A stretch of DNA of 64,000 bases from Magnetominusculus dajiuhuensis. Its GTDB lineage: Bacteria > Nitrospirota > Thermodesulfovibrionia > Thermodesulfovibrionales > Magnetobacteriaceae. A model generated the notes under the pieces. That model searched no databases. It was not told the DNA's origin and saw nothing but the letters and a program-made list of their open reading frames with translations. Position 1 is the stretch's first letter. Each line of letters opens with the position of its first letter. The stretch is taken from NCBI RefSeq assembly GCF_046044395.1, contig NZ_JBJUSG010000002.1, forward strand, positions 1 through 64,000, in the 5' to 3' direction. This document shows positions 16,752-25,687 of the stretch, in pieces. The translations under genes and the position numbers were made by a program.

Positions 16752-18395
16752 ATGGGAGCAAAACAGTTACTTTTTGATGAAGCGGCAAGAAGGGAGATAC
16801 TTGAGGGTATAACCGTCCTTGCCACCGCCGTAAAGGCCACACTCGGCCCCAAGGGACGCAACGCCATACTTGACAAGAAATACGGTTCTCCAACAATCAC
16901 CAAAGACGGCGTAACGGTGGCCAAGGAGATAGAGCTGAAAGACCCTTTCCAGAACATGGGCGCTCAGTTGTTAAAGGAGGTTGCCTCCAAGACCTCTGAC
17001 ACCGCCGGCGACGGCACAACGACTGCCACGGTGCTTGCCCACGCCATATACAAAGAGGGTATGAAGAATGTTGTAGCAGGCGCACACGCGATGGACTTAA
17101 AGCGCGGAATGGAGAAGGCCGTAACAGCGGTTATTGATAAGCTCAAATCAATGACCAAGAAGGTTCAGGACAAAAAGGAAATTGCGCAGGTTGGGACGAT
17201 TTCAGCCAATAACGACCCGTCAGTCGGCGATTTGATAGCCGAGGCGATGGACAAAGTCGGCAAAGACGGCGTAATCACCGTTGAAGAGGCCAAGTCCATG
17301 GCAACCGCCCTTGAGGTAGTCGAGGGTATGCAGTTTGATCGCGGCTATATCTCGCCGTATTTTGTTACTGACTCCGAGAGGATGGAGTGTGTGCTGGAAA
17401 ACGCGCATATACTTCTGTATGACAAGAAGATCTCCTCGATGAAAGACCTGATCCCTCTGCTTGAGCAGATAGCGAAGATGGGCAGGCCGCTTCTCATTCT
17501 GTCTGAGGACATTGAGGGCGAGGCCCTTGCCACGATGGTAGTGAATAAGCTGCGCGGCACGCTTCAGGTATGCGGCGTGAAGGCCCCCGGGTTTGGCGAA
17601 AGGCGTAAGGCCATGCTTGAGGACATTGCGATTCTGACCGGTGGTACGGTAATATCAGATGATTTGGGCATGAAGCTTGAGAACGTGAAGATGACTGACC
17701 TCGGGCGCGCCAAGAAGGTAACGATAGACAAGGACAACACGACTATTGTGGAAGGCGAGGGCAAGCAGGACGCCATCAAAGGCCGTGTAAAGCAGATAAA
17801 GTCTCAGATTGAGGATACCACCTCTGACTACGACAGGGAGAAGCTCCAGGAGCGGCTCGCCAAAATCGTAGGCGGCGTAGCCGTAATCAACGTAGGTGCC
17901 GCTACCGAGACCGAGATGAAAGAGAAGAAGGCGCGCGTTGAAGACGCACTGCACGCCACCCGCGCCGCGGTTGAAGAGGGCATAGTGCCCGGCGGCGGAG
18001 TTGCCCTTCTTAGATGTATCGCGACGATTGAAGGGTTGGAATTAAAGGGCGACGAGAAAATCGGCGCGAGCATCATTAAGAAGGCGCTTGAGGAGCCAAT
18101 CAGGCAGATTATCTGCAACGCCGGTCTTGAGAGTGCGATAATAATCGAGAAGGTGAAGGAGTCCAAAGACCCCAACTATGGCTTTGACGCCCAGAACGAG
18201 AAGTTCTGCGACATGATGAAAGAGGGCATAATTGACCCGACCAAGGTAACCAGATGCGCGCTTCAAAACGCCGCGTCAGTCGCGTCATTAATGCTGACCA
18301 CATCGGTGATGATAACCGACCTGCCCGACAAGGAAGACAAGATGCCAATGGGCGGCGGCCACCCCGGCATGGGCGGTATGGGAGATATGTACTAG
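16752..18395 (+). CDS. groEL: Chaperonin GroEL
   Basis: GroEL is the tetradecameric ATP-driven folding chamber of the cytosol. The 547 residues include the nucleotide-binding ATLGPKGRNA, the GDGTTTATVLA loop with the catalytic Asp in GDGTT, the apical LILSEDIEGEALATMVVNKL, and a Gly/Met-rich C-terminal tail (GGGHPGMGGMGDMY). AGGAGGG precedes the ATG. Length and motifs are normal. A hairpin follows the stop. Confidence 0.98.
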   Translation: MGAKQLLFDEAARREILEGITVLATAVKATLGPKGRNAILDKKYGSPTITKDGVTVAKEIELKDPFQNMGAQLLKEVASKTSDTAGDGTTTATVLAHAIYKEGMKNVVAGAHAMDLKRGMEKAVTAVIDKLKSMTKKVQDKKEIAQVGTISANNDPSVGDLIAEAMDKVGKDGVITVEEAKSMATALEVVEGMQFDRGYISPYFVTDSERMECVLENAHILLYDKKISSMKDLIPLLEQIAKMGRPLLILSEDIEGEALATMVVNKLRGTLQVCGVKAPGFGERRKAMLEDIAILTGGTVISDDLGMKLENVKMTDLGRAKKVTIDKDNTTIVEGEGKQDAIKGRVKQIKSQIEDTTSDYDREKLQERLAKIVGGVAVINVGAATETEMKEKKARVEDALHATRAAVEEGIVPGGGVALLRCIATIEGLELKGDEKIGASIIKKALEEPIRQIICNAGLESAIIIEKVKESKDPNYGFDAQNEKFCDMMKEGIIDPTKVTRCALQNAASVASLMLTTSVMITDLPDKEDKMPMGGGHPGMGGMGDMY

Positions 18396-18411
18396 GATAG
18401 GGGAGCTTTTC

Positions 18412-18439
18412 ATAGGGGCGGCCGTTTGGCCTCCCCTAT
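18412..18439 (+). terminator. Hairpin after groEL, possible terminator
   Basis: ATAGGGG (18412-18418) and GGCC pair with GGCC and CCCCTAT (ending 18439) around a GTTT loop with one internal mismatch. No U-run follows, so a rho-independent terminator is uncertain; it could stabilise the mRNA end. Confidence 0.45.
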
Positions 18440-18450
18440 AACCTTCATGG

Positions 18451-18470
18451 ATTCCTGCTTTTGCAGGAAT
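18451..18470. repeat. REP-like hairpin
   Basis: ATTCCTGC, TTTT, GCAGGAAT, preceded by GG and followed by GACAGG. The same design (ATTCCCGC, TTTC, GCGGGAAT, GACAGG) occurs at 53365-53384. Between this site and 18594 there are only degenerate echoes such as GAATGACAGGC and TTCAGGAATGACA, and no gene. Confidence 0.75.
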
Positions 18471-18594
18471 GACAGGCTTATTTGAGACAGACTTATATGA
18501 TTGAATGACAGGCATATTTGATTTGATGACAGAGTTGTTTGATTTGAGTGTTCAGGAATGACATGTTTTTTTAGGCAGAATATTGGAAATCTCT

Positions 18595-18708
18595 TTATTC
18601 TGTCATTCCGGCTTGTCCGGAATCTTCCCTTAGTGGGAGTGTAATGATGATTGTGCATATTCTGAGGCATTAAGGACAGATTCCGGACAAGCCGGAATGA
18701 CAGAATAA
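18595..18708. repeat. 114-bp inverted-repeat element, copy 1 (REP/MITE-like)
   Basis: A 31-bp terminal inverted repeat is perfect: left arm 18595-18625, right arm 18678-18708. Each arm is itself nearly palindromic around ATTCCGG-CTTGT-CCGGAAT. The unique centre contains TTAGTGGGAG and TGTGCATATTCTGAGGCAT. A second copy with the same centre lies at 24901-25010. It encodes no protein. It sits in the 428-base gap between groEL and hrcA. Confidence 0.9.
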
Positions 18709-18766
18709 GGGCGGCAATGACATATTGGGTTGCTGATGTATTTGCCATCAGACAGCGATTATGGCA

Positions 18767-18796
18767 TTGTTAAATTATTGATAGTATTAGTATAAT
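18767..18796 (+). promoter_or_regulatory. Likely sigma70 promoter of hrcA-grpE-dnaK-dnaJ
   Basis: TTGTTA (18767-18772), an 18-base spacer and a perfect TATAAT (18791-18796), 28 bases before the hrcA ATG. No CIRCE-like inverted repeat is visible around it, unlike at groESL. Confidence 0.6.
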
Positions 18797-18823
18797 GATA
18801 GGCTAATTACATAGACAGAGATT

Positions 18824-19843
18824 ATGGACAGCAGAACGAGAAAGATATTATTTGCAGTGATAGAGAGCTACATAGGGATAGCGGCCCCGGTTGGCTCGCG
18901 CTATATCAGCAAGCGCTACGGCTTTGGCATATCCTCGGCGACGATTCGTAATACGATGAGCGATTTGGAGGAGCTGGGGTTTTTGAGCCAGCCCTATGCC
19001 TCGTCCGGGCGTATCCCTACTGGCCGTGCTTACAGGTTTTTTGTTGAGTCTCTGCTTGAGTGCGGGATGTCTCAAAATAACAATCTCCTTTCGATGCTGT
19101 CAGATAAGGCCACGGATACGAAGGTGTGCCTTGACGATTTTCTTGCTGTCATCTCAAGACTGATGTCAGACTGCTCCCACTATATGGGCGTTGTCCTGTC
19201 AAGGACTACTGAGAGCAGCATATTACGAAAGATTGAATTTCATACATACAAAGAAAACATGATTGTGGCAATCCTGCTCACTGAATACGGCGTTGTGCGC
19301 CATATGATAGTTGAGTCCTCCGGGCGCCTGACCCAAAATGATATGAACGAGATAAGCCGGTACCTGAACAAGGAGTATGCGGGGTCAACCCTCAGGGAAA
19401 TAAAGAGGGCGTTAATAGAGGATATGGCCGAGCAACGGCAGAAATGCGACACACTCAAAGAAAAGGCAAAGAGTTTATGTAAGTCGGTGTTTTCCTCAAT
19501 AAACGCCGACATATTTATATCCGGCATGAGTGAGCTGATAAACCTGCCGGATTTCGATGACATACAAAAGATAAAGGAACTGTCTAAGGCTATTGACGAC
19601 AAGGGCGTGATGATAAACCTGCTGGATAAGATATTGCAAAGCGAAGGGGTGCAGGTCTTCGTCGGTAATGACCCTCTGCTGGATGCGAAGGCGTTGAGCC
19701 TCGTGGCCTCGACATTTTACGAAAAGGGTCGGCCTTTTGGTGTGCTGGGCCTTATCGGGCCGCAGAGGATGGACTACGCCAATGCCATATCAATTGTGAG
19801 CACATCGGCAAATTTTCTGTCAAAGCAGCTTGAGTATATATAG
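18824..19843 (+). CDS. hrcA: Heat-inducible transcription repressor HrcA
   Basis: HrcA binds CIRCE and represses chaperone genes; GroEL keeps it active, giving feedback. The 339-residue protein has the N-terminal winged helix (residues 1-75, with PVGSRYISKRYGFGISSATI and RNTMSDLEELGFLSQPYASS), the GRIPTGRAYRFFV motif, and a C-terminal GAF-like dimer domain (FVGNDPL, GRPFGVLGLIGPQRMDYANA). It heads the operon hrcA-grpE-dnaK-dnaJ-rsmE. Its only recognisable target in the window is the CIRCE at 16430. The ribosome-binding site is weak. Confidence 0.97.
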   Translation: MDSRTRKILFAVIESYIGIAAPVGSRYISKRYGFGISSATIRNTMSDLEELGFLSQPYASSGRIPTGRAYRFFVESLLECGMSQNNNLLSMLSDKATDTKVCLDDFLAVISRLMSDCSHYMGVVLSRTTESSILRKIEFHTYKENMIVAILLTEYGVVRHMIVESSGRLTQNDMNEISRYLNKEYAGSTLREIKRALIEDMAEQRQKCDTLKEKAKSLCKSVFSSINADIFISGMSELINLPDFDDIQKIKELSKAIDDKGVMINLLDKILQSEGVQVFVGNDPLLDAKALSLVASTFYEKGRPFGVLGLIGPQRMDYANAISIVSTSANFLSKQLEYI

Positions 19844-19858
19844 GAGGTATCAACGACA

Positions 19859-20482
19859 TTGGAAGATAAAAAGATAGATATAGTTGACATAACCGGCGGC
19901 GGGGCTGCCGCGGGCGGCACAGGAACTGAGGACAAGGGCGATGACATTAAGTTTGGAGTCAGGGATACTCAGACCGGCACGGTTGAAAAACTAAGGCAGG
20001 AAAGCGGCGAGCTGCAGGACAAGTACATGCGCCTCTATGCCGAGTTTGACAACTACCGCAAGCGTGTGCAGAAAGAGAAGGATGAGATATATAAGTACGG
20101 CACTGAATCTCTGGTATCAAGCCTGCTGGTGGTGAAGGATAACCTTGACGCGGCGCTGTCTCATGTGGCACCGGGGGCGTCGGATGCCCTTGCAGAGGGC
20201 GTTGAGCTGACGCTTAAAGAGCTTAAGAAGATACTCGCATCAAACGGTGTTGTAGAGGTGGAGACGAAAGGAAAACCCTTTGACCCTGCCTACCATCACG
20301 CGATGGCGGAGGTGGAGCGCGACGACCTTGACGATAAGACAGTCGTCGAGGAATTCAGAAAGGGATACACCTTCAAGGACAGACTAATCAGGGCGGCATT
20401 GGTGTCGGTCTCAAAGAAGGCGGAATTGAAAACTGGACAAAACAATAGCGATATAAATAATAAGGAGGCAGACAATGGCTAG
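19859..20482 (+). CDS. grpE: Nucleotide exchange factor GrpE
   Basis: GrpE releases ADP from DnaK. The 207-residue protein has a Gly/Asp-rich disordered start, a long dimerising helix (about 40-100, with YMRLYAEFDNYRKRVQKEK) and the beta domain with GVVEVETKGKPFDPAYHHAM and GYTFKDRLIRAALVSVS. The start is TTG at 19859, preceded by TAGGAGGT with a long ten-base spacing; no ATG lies near. The gene overlaps dnaK by eight bases. Confidence 0.95.
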   Translation: MEDKKIDIVDITGGGAAAGGTGTEDKGDDIKFGVRDTQTGTVEKLRQESGELQDKYMRLYAEFDNYRKRVQKEKDEIYKYGTESLVSSLLVVKDNLDAALSHVAPGASDALAEGVELTLKELKKILASNGVVEVETKGKPFDPAYHHAMAEVERDDLDDKTVVEEFRKGYTFKDRLIRAALVSVSKKAELKTGQNNSDINNKEADNG

Positions 20483-22409
20483 AGCAATAGGGATAGATTT
20501 AGGGACGACGAACTCATGCGTGGCAGTGGTGCAGGCCGGTGAGCCTGTGGTGATACCGAATCAGGAGGGCAACAGGACAACACCCTCTGTGGTGGCGTTT
20601 ACTGATAAAGATGAGAGACTTGTCGGGCAGATAGCGAAAAGGCAGTCTATAACGAATCCTGAAAATACGATATTCTCCGTAAAACGCCTGATGGGTAGAA
20701 AATTTAATTCCCCTGAGGTGAAAGACGCCATAAACAGGCTGCCGTATAAGATAGTAGAGGCCCCTAACGGCGACGCACATGTGGAAATCCGGGGGAAGCG
20801 CTATGCCCCGCCGCAGATTTCGGCCATGATACTGCAGAAATTAAAACAGGCCGCCGAGGATTTTCTTGGTGAGACGGTAACGGACGCGGTAATAACCGTC
20901 CCCGCGTATTTTGATGATAACCAGCGCCAGGCCACAAAAGAGGCCGGTAAGATTGCTGGTCTAAATGTCCTGAGAATCATAAATGAGCCAACGGCGGCGT
21001 CGCTTGCCTATGGGATAGACAAGAAAAAGGAAGAGAAGATTTCGGTCTATGACCTTGGCGGCGGTACGTTTGACATATCAATACTTGAAATAGGCGAGGG
21101 CGTCATTGAGGTCAAATCCACAAACGGCGATACATACCTTGGCGGCGATGATTTCGACATACGCGTAATGGACTGGCTGGTGGATGAGTTTAAAAAAGAA
21201 CAGGGCATTGATTTAAAGAAAGACAAGATGGCGCTACAGCGTCTGAAAGAGGCGGCTGAAAAGGCAAAGGTAGAGCTTTCAAGCGCCTCGGAGACAGAGA
21301 TAAACCTGCCGTTTGTTACGGCTGACGCCTCTGGGCCTAAGCACCTGCTGCTTAAACTGTCAAGGGCGAAGTGTGAACAGCTCGTAGATGACCTGATAAC
21401 GCGCTCCATAGAGCCGTGCAGAAAGGCGCTGAAAGACGCCGGCCTGACCACCTCGGAGATAAACGAGGTGCTCCTTGTGGGCGGCTCAACGAGAATGCCC
21501 AAAGTAATTCAGACCGTACAGAGTTTCTTCAACAAGGAACCCAATAGAACCGTGAATCCGGACGAGGTCGTCGCCGTAGGGGCGGCCATCCAGTCGGCGG
21601 TTCTAAAAGGAGACGTAAAGGAAGTCCTCTTGCTTGACGTAACCCCGCTGTCATTAGGGATTGAGACCCTCGGCGGCGTGTTTACGAAACTCATTGAGAG
21701 GAACACGACGATACCGACGAAGAAGAGCCAGATATTTTCGACCGCTACGGACAATCAACCGGCGGTGACGATAAAGGTATTTCAGGGTGAGAGGGAGATG
21801 GCAAATGACAATAAGCTGCTTGGCAATTTTGAGCTGCTTGGCATTCCACCCGCCCCGCGCGGCATACCGCAGATTGAGGTGACATTTGACATAGACGCTA
21901 ACGGCATCCTCCACGTCTCGGCGAAGGACCTTGGGACGGGCAAGGAGCAGTCTATTAAGATAACCGCCTCAAGCGGCCTTTCTGATGACGAGATAAAAAA
22001 GATGGTCAAAGACGCCGAGGCACACGCCGAGGAAGACAAGAAAAAGAAGGAGCTTGTGACCGTCAGAAACGAGGCCGACGCACTGGTATACGCGGTTGAG
22101 AAATCACTGAAAGACTATGGCGATAAGGTCACACCGGCCGAAAAGGCAGAGGCAGAGGAGGCGCTTAAACGCCTGAAGGATATGAAGGACACCGCCACTG
22201 ACCCCGAGGAGTTAAAAAAGGCGGTTGAGGCCCTTACAACGGTATCTCATAAATTTGCTGAGCATATATATAAGGACGCGGCGGCAAAGTCAGCCTCCGA
22301 ACAGGGACAGCAGCCGGGAGGAGAAGGCGGCCAACAAAAGGCTGGAGGCCCTGAGGAGGAAGTAGTAGAGGCTGAATTTGAAGATGTAGATAAAAACAAG
22401 AAACAGTAA
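20475..22409 (+). CDS. dnaK: Hsp70 chaperone DnaK
   Basis: DnaK is the ATP-driven Hsp70 that binds exposed hydrophobic segments. The 644 residues show the N-terminal phosphate loop GIDLGTTNSCVAV, AYFDDNQRQATKEAG, the DLGGGTFDIS loop, LLVGGSTRMPKV, the interdomain linker VLLLDVTPLSLGIET, the substrate-binding domain and a Gln/Gly-rich tail ending in EEEVVEAEFEDVDK. AAGGAGG lies before the ATG inside grpE. Length is normal. dnaJ follows with a one-base stop/start overlap. Confidence 0.98.
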   Translation: MARAIGIDLGTTNSCVAVVQAGEPVVIPNQEGNRTTPSVVAFTDKDERLVGQIAKRQSITNPENTIFSVKRLMGRKFNSPEVKDAINRLPYKIVEAPNGDAHVEIRGKRYAPPQISAMILQKLKQAAEDFLGETVTDAVITVPAYFDDNQRQATKEAGKIAGLNVLRIINEPTAASLAYGIDKKKEEKISVYDLGGGTFDISILEIGEGVIEVKSTNGDTYLGGDDFDIRVMDWLVDEFKKEQGIDLKKDKMALQRLKEAAEKAKVELSSASETEINLPFVTADASGPKHLLLKLSRAKCEQLVDDLITRSIEPCRKALKDAGLTTSEINEVLLVGGSTRMPKVIQTVQSFFNKEPNRTVNPDEVVAVGAAIQSAVLKGDVKEVLLLDVTPLSLGIETLGGVFTKLIERNTTIPTKKSQIFSTATDNQPAVTIKVFQGEREMANDNKLLGNFELLGIPPAPRGIPQIEVTFDIDANGILHVSAKDLGTGKEQSIKITASSGLSDDEIKKMVKDAEAHAEEDKKKKELVTVRNEADALVYAVEKSLKDYGDKVTPAEKAEAEEALKRLKDMKDTATDPEELKKAVEALTTVSHKFAEHIYKDAAAKSASEQGQQPGGEGGQQKAGGPEEEVVEAEFEDVDKNKKQ

Positions 22410-23515
22410 TGAAAGACTACTATAACATACTAGAGGTGGAGCGTGGTGCATCGCCCGATGAGCTAAAAAGTGCTTACCGGAAGATGGCCCTAAAATATCA
22501 CCCTGACCGCAACTCAGGCAATAAAGAGGCCGAGGAGAAGTTTAAAGAGGTAAACGAGGCATACTCGTGCCTGAGCGACGCCAAAAAGCGCGCCCATTAT
22601 GACAGATTCGGCACAATGGAAGGGATGCAAGGTATGGGTGGCGGCGGGGGCGGGGCTGATTTTGGATTTGGCGCTTTCACTGATATATTCGATGATTTTC
22701 TTGGGGATATTTTCGGTGGAGGCGGCGGGCAGAGGAGACCTCGTTCAAGGCGTGGCGCTGACCAGCGTTTTGATATGGATATCACGCTTATGGAGGCGGC
22801 CTTTGGTGTGGAGAAGAAAATCTCTATCCCCCGAATGGAGAGTTGCGATAAGTGTGGCGGCAGCGGTTCGGCAAGTGGCAAGGCACCTCAGACGTGCCAG
22901 CAGTGCAATGGAAATGGGCAGGTGCGTTTTCAGCAGGGGTTTTTTGCCGTAAGCAGGACATGCGGCAAGTGTGGCGGGGCGGGTGTGGTGGTTGCAGACC
23001 CGTGCGGTGAGTGCGGCGGCAGCGGCAGGACGAAGAAGGTGCGAAACCTGGCGGTAAAGATTCCGGCCGGCATTGACGCCAATACCCGCCTTAAGATGAC
23101 AGCAGAGGGAGAGTCCGGGGAGCGTGGGGCGCCTCCCGGCGATTTATATATATTTGTAAACGTAATAGAGCACCCGTTTTTTAAACGCCACGAAAGGGAC
23201 ATCTACTGCGAAATTCCAATCAGCTATCCAACAGCGGTCCTCGGCGGCGAGATAGAGGTTCCCACATTGAAGGGTGTGTCGAAGCTGAAAATCCCGCAAT
23301 CTACACAATCGGGCGAGCAGTTTAAGCTAAGAGGGGAGGGTGTGCAGCGTGTGGGCGGCGGTGCTCGTGGCGACCAAATCGTGAAGGTCTACATAGGCAT
23401 CCCAAAGAAGATAACCCCCCGCCAGCGCGAGATCCTTGAAGAGTATGCCAGTATCAGCGGCGACGATGTACAAAAGACATTCAGGGAAAAACTGAAAGAG
23501 ATGTTTTCGGGCTAA
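22409..23515 (+). CDS. dnaJ: Co-chaperone DnaJ (type I Hsp40)
   Basis: DnaJ delivers substrates to DnaK and stimulates its ATPase. The 368-residue protein has the J domain with HPD (KYHPDRN, about residue 33), a Gly/Phe-rich linker (about 70-110), four zinc-binding repeats (CDKCGGSG, CQQCNGNG, CGKCGGAG, CGECGGSG, about 147-208) and the C-terminal substrate domains. The start codon shares the last A of the dnaK stop (TAATG), implying coupled translation. Confidence 0.97.
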   Translation: MKDYYNILEVERGASPDELKSAYRKMALKYHPDRNSGNKEAEEKFKEVNEAYSCLSDAKKRAHYDRFGTMEGMQGMGGGGGGADFGFGAFTDIFDDFLGDIFGGGGGQRRPRSRRGADQRFDMDITLMEAAFGVEKKISIPRMESCDKCGGSGSASGKAPQTCQQCNGNGQVRFQQGFFAVSRTCGKCGGAGVVVADPCGECGGSGRTKKVRNLAVKIPAGIDANTRLKMTAEGESGERGAPPGDLYIFVNVIEHPFFKRHERDIYCEIPISYPTAVLGGEIEVPTLKGVSKLKIPQSTQSGEQFKLRGEGVQRVGGGARGDQIVKVYIGIPKKITPRQREILEEYASISGDDVQKTFREKLKEMFSG

Positions 23516-23534
23516 AGTACGGTTTTTCTGTTTG

Positions 23535-24275
23535 ATGCCAAATGTCTTCGTAGAATCCTCTGCAATACAGGGTGTAACGGCGGCCATCACTGGTGAGACT
23601 GCAAGATATATCCTCACTGTGCTTAGGTATAAGACCGGCGGCGAGCTGTTCGTATTTGATGAAATGGGCCGGTTTTTTAAGGGCATAATAAGCTCATGCG
23701 CCAAAAACGTGGTACACATGTCCATCACCCCGCACCCCCCGCCGATGACTGAATCACCGCTTTCGATAACGCTTTGCCAGGGCATGTTAAAGGGTTCGAA
23801 GATGGATTTAGTGGTTCAAAAGGCCGTCGAACTTGGGGTTAAGAGGATAATCCCGCTGATAACGCTCCGCACACAACTTGACTACACGAGAAAGATAGAT
23901 AGATGGAAAAAGATAGCCATAGAGGCGGCGCGGCAGTCGGGGAGGGTTATTGTCCCTGAAATATCAGAGGCCATGGATTTCCATGCGTTGACACAATCAA
24001 TACAAGTAGCAGGCGCCACAGCCATCATGTTTTACGAAGGCGGCGGCAAGGGGCTGAAAGAGATTCAAAACTTAGAAATAAAAGAACAGACAATCTACGC
24101 GATAACCGGCCCCGAAGGGGGTTTTATGTCTGAAGAGGTCAAGCGTGCAGAGTTCTCCGGCGCACAAATCGTAACGCTTGGAAGCAGGATATTAAGGGCG
24201 GAGACAGCGGCCATAGCGGCGTTGACACTGATACAGTTTGTGTTTGGCGATATGGGTGACAGCCGGCAAGGTTAG
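23535..24275 (+). CDS. rsmE: 16S rRNA (uracil-1498-N3)-methyltransferase
   Basis: RsmE methylates U1498 of 16S rRNA using S-adenosylmethionine. The 246-residue protein has the N-terminal PUA-like domain and the SPOUT knot with KGSKMDLVVQKAVELGVKRI, the ITGPEGGFMSEEV loop and the final LGSRILRAETAAIAAL motif, all intact. TTG at 23532 also opens the frame, but the ATG at 23535 is the natural start. It follows dnaJ by 19 bases, a common neighbour of dnaKJ. Confidence 0.95.
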   Translation: MPNVFVESSAIQGVTAAITGETARYILTVLRYKTGGELFVFDEMGRFFKGIISSCAKNVVHMSITPHPPPMTESPLSITLCQGMLKGSKMDLVVQKAVELGVKRIIPLITLRTQLDYTRKIDRWKKIAIEAARQSGRVIVPEISEAMDFHALTQSIQVAGATAIMFYEGGGKGLKEIQNLEIKEQTIYAITGPEGGFMSEEVKRAEFSGAQIVTLGSRILRAETAAIAALTLIQFVFGDMGDSRQG

Positions 24276-24331
24276 GATTGGTGTCCAAATGTCAATACCG
24301 GCCAGTAGTTGCTCAACTTTCTGTTTTCTAA

Positions 24332-24760
24332 TCATTGTTTATCGCCTGTCTTTAATGAGCCTCGGCTGATTGCCCGTGCAATGGCATATATAACTCCATA
24401 GATAAACAATGGTATGGAAATTATATTTTCCCAAAGATGCAGAGGTTGCGCCGGTTGAATATGTGTATTGCTGCCGGAGGGTGTCAGCTCTGAATTTCCG
24501 TGAATCGGGGTTGGCGGAGTTTCCACTGACAGGGCGATGTTCCTGAGGTATTTTAGAGCGACACGTGTTAAAAAAATGCGCTTGGCGGTTAAGTCATGTT
24601 TTAGTATCTTAAATGCCCCGGAATTTAAACCATTTTCGGTAAGTTCAATGAACATTTGAAGCGGGCATAGATAGCCCTCCAATACCTTTTCCATTTCTAA
24701 CGTATTGGCAAACGCCCGTAACAGGTTATGGCCTTTTTTCTTTAGAAACAAAACATCCAT
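24332..24760 (-). CDS. Hypothetical protein with C-terminal membrane helix
   Basis: A 142-residue reading frame with a helical, basic N-terminal part (residues 1-80, FLKKKGHNLLRAFANTLEME, then LTAKRIFLTRVALKYL), a Pro/Thr/Ser-rich linker (about 82-105) and one hydrophobic segment (about 110-130, NIISIPLFIYGVIYAIARAI). I recognise no family. The ribosome-binding site is poor. It stands alone between the rsmE end and the repeat element on the other side; composition is compatible with a real gene, but this is not certain. Confidence 0.45.
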   Translation of the reverse strand: MDVLFLKKKGHNLLRAFANTLEMEKVLEGYLCPLQMFIELTENGLNSGAFKILKHDLTAKRIFLTRVALKYLRNIALSVETPPTPIHGNSELTPSGSNTHIQPAQPLHLWENIISIPLFIYGVIYAIARAISRGSLKTGDKQ

Positions 24761-24900
24761 TAGCTATTCTACCATGCGGAGCAGACTTATTGTAAGATGG
24801 AAGGCGGAGTTGTCTCCCAGGGCAATTGCATTTGAAAAATAAAGCAGAAGATACCTATGCAATCACTCCTGCTTTGTCCCTTTCCGTCATTCCGGTGCCT

Positions 24901-25010
24901 TTTTTGTCATTCCGGCTTGTCCGGAATCTTCCCCTTAGTGGGAGTTTCGTAATTACTGTGCATATTCTGAGGCATAAGGACAGATTCTGGACAAGCCGGA
25001 ATGACAAAAA
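24901..25010. repeat. 110-bp inverted-repeat element, copy 2
   Basis: Same family as 18595-18708: the ends pair as TTTTTGTCATTCCGG... against the complementary right arm (from about 24982) with one mismatch (CTGG for CCGG). The centre repeats TTAGTGGGAG and TGTGCATATTCTGAGGCAT. An extra half site, TCATTCCGG, lies just before it at 24887-24895. It fills the 353-base gap before the CBS gene. Confidence 0.9.
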
Positions 25011-25059
25011 TAAGGGGGGCAATTTCTAATGCGATTGCCCTGAGTTGTTTCAGCTCAAT

Positions 25060-25089
25060 TTGTAATAATTCCCTGCCCTCTGTTATAGT
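25060..25089 (+). promoter_or_regulatory. Possible sigma70 promoter of the CBS gene
   Basis: TTGTAA (25060-25065), an 18-base spacer and TATAGT (25084-25089), 24 bases before the ATG. It lies just beyond the inverted-repeat element. Confidence 0.45.
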
Positions 25090-25113
25090 ATAAGTAAAGG
25101 ACGAGGTGCGGAA

Positions 25114-25596
25114 ATGAGGGAAATCAAAGCAATAGATATAATGAACAGGGAAGCCGTGACAGTTACGCCGGAGACGACGGTTGAGGAGCTTGGCAGGCTT
25201 TTTATTGAAAAAGATATATCCGGCGTGCCGGTTATAGCAGGAGACGGCTCGCTCTATGGGGTTGTGACTACAAATGACCTGATTCACCTGGAGACATCGT
25301 TCCACATACCGACAGTTATCAGGATATTCGACGCCTTTATTCCTATGGAGAGCGAATTACATTTCAAACATGAAATTGCAAAAATGGCGGCTTCCACCGT
25401 TAAAGACATATGCACACGGGATATAACCACAGTAACTGAGGAAGCGTCAATACATGAGATTGCCGACATAATGGCAGAGAAAAAGATTCACCACCTGCCT
25501 GTCCTTAAAGGCGGCCAATTGGTCGGCACTATCGGGGAAAAAGATATTATTAAGGCGATTTCAAAGATGAGATGGAAGGATGTCAAAAATGCCTGA
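25114..25596 (+). CDS. Two-CBS-domain protein
   Basis: The 160-residue protein consists almost entirely of two CBS domains (about 8-65 and 95-152), a Bateman module. Typical pieces are AIDIMNREAVTVTPETTVEEL, DISGVPVIAGDGSLYGVVTT and KKIHHLPVLKGGQLVGTIGE. Such modules bind adenine nucleotides or c-di-AMP and usually act as energy sensors; no target domain is attached and the partner is unknown. GAGGTGCGG precedes the ATG. Confidence 0.92.
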   Translation: MREIKAIDIMNREAVTVTPETTVEELGRLFIEKDISGVPVIAGDGSLYGVVTTNDLIHLETSFHIPTVIRIFDAFIPMESELHFKHEIAKMAASTVKDICTRDITTVTEEASIHEIADIMAEKKIHHLPVLKGGQLVGTIGEKDIIKAISKMRWKDVKNA

Positions 25597-25687
25597 ACAT
25601 GGAAAACGCGGGGAAGCTATTAAAAATTGTTACTTGTATTGTTGAAACATGGTATGAGGCTACGGGGCGTATCAGACCCTCCGGCGG

